Of a stretch of 40,403 bases of DNA, positions 9,701 to 15,533 are shown in pieces. The DNA comes from a virus: positions 1 through 40,403 of the IMG/VR virus record IMGVR_UViG_3300033150_001065; one strand, 5' to 3'. The notes below the pieces were generated by a model. The model was not told where the DNA came from. It saw only the letters and a program-made list of their open reading frames with translations, and made no database searches. Every line of letters begins with the position of its first letter. The stretch's first letter is position 1. The position numbers were made by a program, and so were the translations under genes.

Positions 9701-12043
9701 GGCTTTTTCCTTCTTTATCTTTTCTTTTACCTTCTCAGCTTTCTTGGCGGATGCTATAGCATTTTCATACTCTTCTTTTGGCACAACAACCTTAAAATAT
9801 TTATCACTCTCTGGATTATAAAACTCGAACACATAGTTTCCAGTCTTTGCTTTTCTGGTTTCTATATGTCTTATACCAAACTTCCCTTCAAGAAACGGCA
9901 TAGACTTTCCACTAATTATTGCTTTCCTGATTGCTGGTATATACCGCTTCTCCCTCTTCTGTGTTTTTCTACCTCGGCTACCAGTTGGCTCTATTGGTTC
10001 TATTGGCTCCCTGATAACAAAACCTTGCCCAGGTGGTAGCTCTGGTCTCTTCCCAGCACCATACAGTGGTTCTCTTAGTTTTTTCTGCTCCTCTATTTTG
10101 GGTGCTTTTAGAAGTTTCCTCTCTTCACCTGGGGGTAGAGCCCTGATCTCCTCCTCTGCACGTGCTGCTTCTCTCTCCGCTATTCTCTTGGCAGATTCTT
10201 CTGATAATTGGTCTATGGTTTTTACTGGCTTAGCTTTATACTCTTCAGCCATAACTGTGTAGCCAAGCTCTTTAAGCTTACTTTCTGGCAACAAACCATA
10301 TCCCTTACCGTGTCTCTTCTTTAACCTAACAACATACCACTTCTCGTCAGCATATTCTGGGTGCCTCTTCCTGGCACTCCATATAGCTTTCTCTGCGTTC
10401 TCTGGCCTAGAATACGGTTTGCCGTTTGTTGCCCTCAAAATTGGACGTACAACGGCTTCTCCCTCTCCACCCTCTATAACCATCTCCTCTGGTTTTATCT
10501 CTTCAGGAGGAGGCTCTTTGCCGCCTTCTACGAACGCTTCTGGTGGTATCTCTGGGATAGCTTCTAGATCTTTCCTTAGTTGCTCGTATACTTCTGGGTG
10601 TACCTCCTCAGCTTTTGCTCTGGCATTCTTTAGCTCCTCGAACGCATCTTCGTATTGCTTGAATACCTCTTCGAGGTTCTGCTTTTTTGCAGCCCTAATA
10701 TCTGGGTCTTCCTCTGCTTCGTATTCTGCCCTAAACTTCTCGACAAGCTGCCTGGCCTTGTGCTCCCTTTCTATTGCCGAACGCAGCCTGTGACCAGCAC
10801 GTGTCCCCTGTAGTGCGTCAGGTATATCCCTCAACCCGAGAGCAACGCCCTTAACGAATGCGTCCTTTTCCTCGTTGATTGCCTGACCAGGAGGTGTTCC
10901 CTTCTCGACCTTGTCCTCTATTCTCTTGAGTGAGTAATCAAAAAACTCATCTCCCATACCATTCCACAGGAAGAACAGGTCCATACCTATACTGAACACT
11001 CTTTCGTCGATATCTTTTTTGTCGGCAAGTGTTGGCCCCTCTAACAATGCAAGACCAGCAGCTATTCTCTTAATCCTGTCTACCCTACGAAGTGCCTTAC
11101 TTGCTTCGTCTGTACCCTTCGCACCAGGCCACTTACCCTTGAGACCGCCAAACACAGCACCAGTATAGGCACCACCCTTAAAGCTGTCAACAAGGGCATC
11201 AGTAAATGCGTCAAAGTTTCTTGATTCGAGAGCCTTACCCATGTCATGGAGGGAGGATGCTGCACCAAGTGACACACCCTCTGTTACCATAGACTTAAGT
11301 ATTCTGCCAAGAGCGGGTGCACCTTCTGCCGTCATAAGAAAGGGAAGCCTAGCATACACCTTGCCGAGAGCTTTCCCGGTTATCTGCGCTGGGGAAACTA
11401 TAAAACCCAATAAGCTGCCCACGCCAGCAGCAGCCTTTTCACCTGGGGTTTCTGGGGTACCGATAAACCCATATTTGCCGCCAGTAGACCCCCTAACCAT
11501 TGCCTCCGGCATACCGAAAGCAACACTGTTTATCCACGATCTGGCGAAATAACCAGGCTCTTTATTGGTTGCCAACCCGAGACCCAAAAACTCTTCTGGA
11601 GATCCGTATTCGTCACGAGCATATGTGCCAGCAAGATCCTGCTCCATACGTTGCTTACGCTGTTCCTCTGTTGTGGCGAGTTTCTCTGTGACGCTTCTTA
11701 TAATCTTATCCAGACCCAGACCTTCGGCAAGCCTTTGCACATATGGCTTGCCGGGGGCCTCCATTATGGCTGGTGCGCCTTCTTCTGTGGTGCCAAGATA
11801 CTCTTCCCCATATCCCGGCTGCTGTGGTTCTACTTGTGGTTCAGGCGGCGGCTGGTTCTCCACACCAGATGTGGCTTGCAGGTTCTCTTCCAGCCTGCTT
11901 TGTTCCATTGCCTTACGTTCATTCTCTTTGTCTCTGGCTTTGAGACGCATCATATATCTTTGCATTGCGGCATCAAACGGATCGTCTTCACGTTCTATTA
12001 AGCCGCCCATTCCTTTATATTCACCAAGAAATCTATCAGCCAT
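3770..12043 (-). CDS. Giant polyvalent virion/ejection protein with GGDEF-like domain
   Basis: 2757 residues. In order: a Gly/Ala-rich hydrophobic region (about 205-240); helical region to about 500; Lys/Glu/Pro-rich linkers carrying short alpha/beta modules (about 703-760, 822-884, 1398-1462, 1474-1531, 1571-1635); a GGDEF-like domain (about 1000-1165) with DELTGLP at 1024-1030, D1049-I-D1051 and HGDEF at 1091-1095; long helical C-terminal half with an NNNFGGLN motif near 2494 and a very basic tail. The size, linkers and C-terminal region resemble the polyvalent proteins that short-tailed phages package and inject with their DNA. The first Gly of GGDEF is His, so cyclase activity is uncertain. 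The ATG follows GGAGG. Single intact frame. Confidence 0.75.
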   Translation of the reverse strand: MADRFLGEYKGMGGLIEREDDPFDAAMQRYMMRLKARDKENERKAMEQSRLEENLQATSGVENQPPPEPQVEPQQPGYGEEYLGTTEEGAPAIMEAPGKPYVQRLAEGLGLDKIIRSVTEKLATTEEQRKQRMEQDLAGTYARDEYGSPEEFLGLGLATNKEPGYFARSWINSVAFGMPEAMVRGSTGGKYGFIGTPETPGEKAAAGVGSLLGFIVSPAQITGKALGKVYARLPFLMTAEGAPALGRILKSMVTEGVSLGAASSLHDMGKALESRNFDAFTDALVDSFKGGAYTGAVFGGLKGKWPGAKGTDEASKALRRVDRIKRIAAGLALLEGPTLADKKDIDERVFSIGMDLFFLWNGMGDEFFDYSLKRIEDKVEKGTPPGQAINEEKDAFVKGVALGLRDIPDALQGTRAGHRLRSAIEREHKARQLVEKFRAEYEAEEDPDIRAAKKQNLEEVFKQYEDAFEELKNARAKAEEVHPEVYEQLRKDLEAIPEIPPEAFVEGGKEPPPEEIKPEEMVIEGGEGEAVVRPILRATNGKPYSRPENAEKAIWSARKRHPEYADEKWYVVRLKKRHGKGYGLLPESKLKELGYTVMAEEYKAKPVKTIDQLSEESAKRIAEREAARAEEEIRALPPGEERKLLKAPKIEEQKKLREPLYGAGKRPELPPGQGFVIREPIEPIEPTGSRGRKTQKREKRYIPAIRKAIISGKSMPFLEGKFGIRHIETRKAKTGNYVFEFYNPESDKYFKVVVPKEEYENAIASAKKAEKVKEKIKKEKAKRKRAEKKKEKAKTKKKEEKKVAEVKVAKKKPQERAVRSTATMARDILSGMAVGEMESKYQVIVDGGSSEHGSNIVSFQFRKAEKPEDKIFVYVDYDKLEPRWKGLVKVGGGVPGEAKPKEETKLTEEKKEEKKPVTKRLTPGQAVVREDNIIEEKRRRKEEVKKKLKESKAKRREGIKEAAGEILPKPGEGEGRRTKLVEEDEVPEKERRENYFLRAKIDEIDDIEELRRITHELRNKVMTDELTGLPNLTAMVHSEEPHKYVAYADIDSLKFVNDNFGKFRGDEYIKLFANALKTAAKQNGTTLYRIHGDEFVITSNDKKKLHATAQSARKILNSINFPLSETDYINKPGFSIGYGESHETADKKMKANKIERTNKGLRAGREEPPVGLGKVSKKELKARKANLINEKLKKKAPTIADQLKKERSTYGEPPNESISDDVIPLRDANIALRSIEHQLRVLYAKRRTTEQQAQIDVYNKEIKKLRKLRWQAAKEQAKILADIDPQDKGLKQEASDLSLGPKRRKALLHAKARNEVDKDVYRRAVDILKEVEESVDESGLPDVPDNLPEGAKEIAFDKKSGTKKPKEKAAKPQSTKEVKPEGKTSPGEKEKETASSEKWSAIDHYLYDTDSIITKHTERGGYETITFKHEPTGVEYTIKQESGSPFRRKDYYKALNGALRKAGKLEGAAKPYQQMVLDKIKQEYDLTHVKTIEGGKGKAKTYVFEDAVGNTYEVKSPRTLTMAKFEDRLLGTHQGVAEPEKPAKPEKPKPKEGKAEKPKPYGGAKTEKQKEFERLTNSYIVRIERPKSGGRKFVMYNEDHGVYFGVDVGKGKPFPRRSAYKELRAAARRAGYKGEFPSYSELSGKKKTPKAVPAKAEAKQENIEETEKVVEEITKAEDVTDKIPEDLPPGAVAVQFDKKSPLAEIGKQISEKGDKKVVMLTDKEQSHLIKYLEDEMGKLSDKIASGGDTKRERKRQKYLREALAELKGYYTQMLRGEITTDLVNHIKDHRIRTLERNGKSYYPKTIPTWSSKIIEAAKELVASRGMATYRKGFFRPKSGYTEKEVWDAVEKAALEINFSPPSEYIAKEKPELFIDTLQNIWSLETLHNMLKDKGYSVEQKQMIQEEINRRIISDLGEPVDTKTPEEKLFYWNIADIKRLRKRKKYSPGAKARLRQEFSEEKKEEAMSTNTGATLSFMGTYELGKAMESGYKKMKSLFQKIRGAINDYKNNMFEELPAQYFDSKKRMWAAKNVATEYEVQLSHHLKEMTDRMAGSKKEGKKLRRAMSLYIEYGDRPELVEKYYEVIPDKYKEVVDRMRNMTDEEKNVAKTVQLHLLDLGIFAEGAGVLTRLRDDTLSGYINHMWDVHHIMGGESVGKGGRKNFFWTSGKITPKTPYAKERKFTEGFLEGIAKGFQPITMDISKLQRVYAESVHKAVAHKSFIKDLMQIRITEEDGTTRPAIVWEMEPGYDDYMEVPNFWLKKMRYTKLKEIRNNLYKKALGNGETDPKTDKKWLLEFLPVKAHPSIAGDLNRYLSPSVFVQSKPLYAIKRGTYHVKKALLSYSAFHFRAIGQTAMFYLDSPHLKRLMFDPVNGWKDIVKEGLDLVLKQDHDLNLMLSEGLTLSQSAAQDYGRVITESLKDWEAYGKDKGILKKTYALAKNFEQNWDYTLWDRVFRGSKALSAKIEFMRRVEAQKDLLAEGLVSRRDIARGVARDMNNNFGGLNLEFGFDPFSGKQHGRSRSRTAQDFARLFLLAQDWTESNWRFYSEAFTGKLAETGADPGLQRGEAMQYMLKVLFYTGIVSQIMNYMFNGHGTWDNEPDHPKSKNNLRVKFSVDGQTYYLDLFGHFAEIMNLYSKPFSFIKHKMSVPGQAFIEQVQGRDWADRYFATWDQIMSGKIVGDPWHKPEEWESVPGRLINLARKPIPIPLNALIGMPLDDKTSLEVAATFAGVPVRAKQKKEPERVGRSKSRTKKRFKKRY

Positions 12044-12044
12044 T

Positions 12045-13160
12045 TTATGCCTCCGGCCTGCCGGAATCTGTAAGATAAATTTGCTGCAACTGTCTTATCG
12101 CTCTCTTGTCTGCCCTTGTCCATCTTTCTGGATGCAGGGGGTCTAATCCCCTCCTCTTGGCAAGCTCAGATACAGCCTGGGCAAACGCTCTATCACTGGC
12201 AGCACCTGAGTAAATCTTGTTTCTAACTTTTGTTTTTCCCGAAACGTCGGTAAATGTTTTTGTTTCCCTACTTTTTGTACCAATACGTATATCCCTCATG
12301 CCCTGCTCACCCTTGGGCTTTTGAGACCATATTGATTTGTATGGGATGTTGCTATATTTTCCGCCGTAGTAATATAGCAGTGCACGATGTCTGGGATCTC
12401 TTGGGTTTATGTATTCTAGATCAGTTATTCTACCCTTGGTGTCGAATATTGGGACAAGACCTTCTGACAGCATATTGGCGTATGTTCTCTGTATCTCTTT
12501 TTGAGAATGCTTCTTTTTGTAATACGGGCTATCGCTGTTCTCAAGATAGTCTATAACATACTTCTGTCTCGCATCTCTTGGGTCTGTGTATGAAATACCA
12601 GGCATAGCCTTTTGCTGTCCCATTGGGTTGACCAGCACTGGTTGACCCCACTCGTTTTCACCAACCGTATATGTTCCCTTCAAGAGTGATAGTTGGTCCG
12701 ATATTGACATCTTTGCTGGTTGGACATCTTTTGGCTTTATCAATCCCCTGGCAGCCGCTACCTCACGTATGGCATTCATCTGCCTCTCTTTTTCATCCAG
12801 AGACATCTGCCCCCAGTCCTTGCCACGCCACTGTCTAGCCATAGAACCATACGGTTGTCCAGAAACAACTGATCTCTGTATGTCCTCAACCTCACCCCTG
12901 GCAAGGTCTTTAGCTGTCATAGCAGCAAGCTCTGCGTTGAGTGCGTCACTGCGCCTCTCCCAGTAACCACGAGGATCTGCTATGTCAAGCCTAACCTGTT
13001 CAGGCACACCCATGGCTGCGAGTAGTCTCTGAGCCTGTGGTGTCCTGTATCCATAACTACCACGAAATTCACCACCGGGTCCAACCTCTCTTATTCCTGT
13101 TGGTGTTGGTATGTACCCAATGGATGCAAGGTCTATGTTCTTTCTTTTGCTACCAGCCAT
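12045..13160 (-). CDS. Probable internal virion protein
   Basis: 371 residues, soluble, basic, rich in Gly/Tyr/Arg near the N terminus and largely helical in the middle. No signal peptide, membrane helix or catalytic motif is visible. Its stop overlaps the ribosome site of the giant gene two bases downstream and it follows the gene at 13173-13853, so the three are probably made together. In short-tailed phages the genes in this place (after the nozzle, before lysis) encode ejection proteins; that is the basis of the call. Confidence 0.5.
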   Translation of the reverse strand: MAGSKRKNIDLASIGYIPTPTGIREVGPGGEFRGSYGYRTPQAQRLLAAMGVPEQVRLDIADPRGYWERRSDALNAELAAMTAKDLARGEVEDIQRSVVSGQPYGSMARQWRGKDWGQMSLDEKERQMNAIREVAAARGLIKPKDVQPAKMSISDQLSLLKGTYTVGENEWGQPVLVNPMGQQKAMPGISYTDPRDARQKYVIDYLENSDSPYYKKKHSQKEIQRTYANMLSEGLVPIFDTKGRITDLEYINPRDPRHRALLYYYGGKYSNIPYKSIWSQKPKGEQGMRDIRIGTKSRETKTFTDVSGKTKVRNKIYSGAASDRAFAQAVSELAKRRGLDPLHPERWTRADKRAIRQLQQIYLTDSGRPEA

Positions 13161-13172
13161 AATATACCCTCG

Positions 13173-13853
13173 CTACCTGGGAGACCACACATTACTTGGG
13201 AGTGATCCAGGGTTTATAACTCTATTGTTCATAACCATTGGTTTGAATGGTGAAATGTATCTCGGGTTACCCATTCTCCCAGGATACCACCCAGCAGTTG
13301 AATTACTCATTACCCTACCTGGTCTATTAATGCTACCTCTTCCTATACTGTAACCAGCGGCAGAGCCATATCCAAGGTTACTGATTGGCACATTTGAAAA
13401 TACTGGTGACGGTCCCCTTTCCCCAGGCTCCATACCAGTGTAACCAGGTTTGAGGTACCCGGCGTATCCAAGGTCTCTCATCATTTCTGGGCTCCACCCG
13501 GTATACTGGAACATCTGCCTTCTGCTACCTATGTCGTACTCTCTTTTCTTTTCACCAAGCTCCTTCTCAAACATTTCAAGCCTCTTACGCAGAAGCTCAC
13601 GTTGATGTTCGAGTTGTCTGGCAAACTCTGATTCTCTCTGCTTCATACGTTCAGCTTCTGCGGCAGATCTGCTTGCTGCTTTTCCAAATGCTTCGGCGTA
13701 TGGCTCGGTAGCCTTGGCAGCCTGTCTCATTGCTCCAGCTATCCCCTGCCTCTGACCAAGTTGCAGAAGATAGTTGTATACATCTTCTTTCTGTTTACGC
13801 ATGGTTGGCCCCATAGCCTCAACCATTGCTTCGTAGTATGGATTGCTAGCCAT
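13173..13853 (-). CDS. Probable ejection/internal virion protein, coiled coil
   Basis: 226 residues. Residues about 35-110 are Ala-rich then heptad-like helix (EAERMKQRESEFARQLEHQRELLRK is part of it), and residues about 115-226 are Gly/Pro/Asn/Tyr-rich and probably disordered. This helix-plus-flexible-tail form is common in phage ejection proteins. The ATG follows GGAGGG and overlaps the upstream stop. It comes directly before two other internal-protein candidates. No enzyme motif. Confidence 0.5.
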   Translation of the reverse strand: MASNPYYEAMVEAMGPTMRKQKEDVYNYLLQLGQRQGIAGAMRQAAKATEPYAEAFGKAASRSAAEAERMKQRESEFARQLEHQRELLRKRLEMFEKELGEKKREYDIGSRRQMFQYTGWSPEMMRDLGYAGYLKPGYTGMEPGERGPSPVFSNVPISNLGYGSAAGYSIGRGSINRPGRVMSNSTAGWYPGRMGNPRYISPFKPMVMNNRVINPGSLPSNVWSPR

Positions 13854-14314
13854 TAGATACCCTCCACCTCTTCAAACTTGTTTTCACTTCTTTTCCATAT
13901 TGTTGCAAAAAATTCACAATTATCACACTCTTTATAAAAAGACCTACCAGTCTTGTCTACCTCACAAGCTGGGAGAGGTTCGCCACGCAATATGCCTCCA
14001 CACTTGGGACACTTACCAATAACAGCCATTTTGGGTTGTTCACACTCTGTTATCCTCTTTCTCTTTTTCCCTTTCCCAAGCCTGTTTCTTCTTTTTGCTA
14101 CATTTATTCTCTTATTTATTTCCCGATACCTTCTTCTGTAAACTATCTCTTTTGCTTGCTCGGCATGTGTTTGAGCACTAACCATCTTTATTATTCTGAG
14201 AACTTCCGCTATGTTCAAACCGTTTTTTATTGTAAACTCAATAACATCTATAGCCATATCTATTGAGTCTACGGGATATGCCTCTATAAACCTAAACACC
14301 CTATCCTGGTTCAT
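13853..14314 (-). CDS. Hypothetical protein with C-terminal zinc ribbon
   Basis: 153 residues from the ATG at 14314, which has GGAAGGA upstream. An ATG at 14347 is also in frame but lacks a ribosome site. The N-terminal part is helical, followed by a very basic stretch (RRRYREINKRINVAKRRNR) and a C-terminal ribbon with CPKC, a single Cys and CDNC. The basic helix plus ribbon suggests nucleic-acid contact. It lies between the cysteine-rich protein and the ejection-protein candidates. Function unknown. Confidence 0.6.
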   Translation of the reverse strand: MNQDRVFRFIEAYPVDSIDMAIDVIEFTIKNGLNIAEVLRIIKMVSAQTHAEQAKEIVYRRRYREINKRINVAKRRNRLGKGKKRKRITECEQPKMAVIGKCPKCGGILRGEPLPACEVDKTGRSFYKECDNCEFFATIWKRSENKFEEVEGI

Positions 14315-14336
14315 TTTGATTATTCCTTCCCAGTGT

Positions 14337-15533
14337 TTAACATCCATCGTCTATGTCACATGCTATTGGAGACCCACCCGCACCAGCAGCAGTGTTGCAG
14401 GACGTTGTATATGTACCGCACTTCCAGACAGTATGTCCACTTGCACAAGCACATGTGGGGGCCGAAACAGATGAACATGGTGTTGAGCACCCACTATTAG
14501 TTTGCGGGTCTTTGGTTAAACAGTGTGGTGTTAAACAGTTACAGTGTGATGCATCCAGCCATGCAGCACCGTCTGAGTGACGCATCCAGTAACACAGCCC
14601 CCCACTAACACATGCTCCCCCCTTTTGTGTTGCCCCCATACACCCACAACAATCATTACAATCCTCAACATGGTCCGTTATTCCAGCCCATCCACCAGAA
14701 TCTGTTACCCTTGTGTTGTATGTCTTTGTGGTATTGTTTTCACACGCATTACCTTCTTCGTCTGTGTCTGGTGGATCTACTGTCAGTGTTATTGTGCCAC
14801 ATGCTGTGTCGTCTATTACTATAGTGACACTCCCCCCACTGCTACTCAGTGTTGTACTCACAACACCAGTCCCCGACCCGTTAACACTCGCTTCTGGGCA
14901 TGGTGGTGAAAGACTGTATACTAGGTCTTTTGTGTTACCCGAGCTTGGCTGAGTTGTTGTTGTTGGGCCAGATATTGTTATGTCGTCACAACACCCCATC
15001 AAGCAGTCGTACTCGATCTTTATTGTATCGCTACACCCGTCAAACCCCGTAGCTGTTAATGTTGCTGTGCCGCCGCCTTCTGTTTCTGGAAACCTTACAG
15101 TACACCACGGGCCGAATGAATCAACTATCTCACACCCAGCAGCTTCCCATTGCACATTACCAGCATACCACGGAATATAGCACCCAGTTACATAGAGGTT
15201 AACACTATACTCATATTCTCTGTCGCACCCATCAACAGAGTCTGGCCCCACAATCTTTATCCATTCACACTCGGGACCAATATCACACGGTGTGTCCCCA
15301 CCCGGAGGGTCCCACGAGTCTGGCGGAAAGTCGAAGTCCCAATCGTCATCAGGCCATGTCCACTCATATGACTGATAGGTGTCATCGTATGGGTTGTTGG
15401 CCTTGTATGGTTTAGCAAACTCAGAATACTCACCGCCACCAGTACGATTCAAACCATCTTCAAACGATTCGCCCTTCCTGTATATCTCACCATACTCCCT
15501 ATTATTATATATGTATGGCTTCCAGGTTGTCAT
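14337..15533 (-). CDS. Cysteine-rich Ig-like virion-associated protein
   Basis: 398 residues with 30 cysteines by my count, about 7.5 percent. The N-terminal 85 residues are Trp/Asp/Pro-rich. Two beta-rich regions follow (about 90-180 and 190-275) with Ig/PKD-type spacing (GPDSVDG..., ATLTATGFDGCSDTIKIEY; ISGPTTTTQPSSG..., GSVTIVIDDTACGTITLTVDPP). The last 110 residues hold dense Cys pairs (DCNDCCGC, CNCLTPHC). No signal peptide. The start overlaps the stop of the tail nozzle gene, so it is probably a tail-associated structural or adhesion protein. Disulphides or metal binding could harden it outside the cell; this is inference. Confidence 0.6.
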   Translation of the reverse strand: MTTWKPYIYNNREYGEIYRKGESFEDGLNRTGGGEYSEFAKPYKANNPYDDTYQSYEWTWPDDDWDFDFPPDSWDPPGGDTPCDIGPECEWIKIVGPDSVDGCDREYEYSVNLYVTGCYIPWYAGNVQWEAAGCEIVDSFGPWCTVRFPETEGGGTATLTATGFDGCSDTIKIEYDCLMGCCDDITISGPTTTTQPSSGNTKDLVYSLSPPCPEASVNGSGTGVVSTTLSSSGGSVTIVIDDTACGTITLTVDPPDTDEEGNACENNTTKTYNTRVTDSGGWAGITDHVEDCNDCCGCMGATQKGGACVSGGLCYWMRHSDGAAWLDASHCNCLTPHCLTKDPQTNSGCSTPCSSVSAPTCACASGHTVWKCGTYTTSCNTAAGAGGSPIACDIDDGC

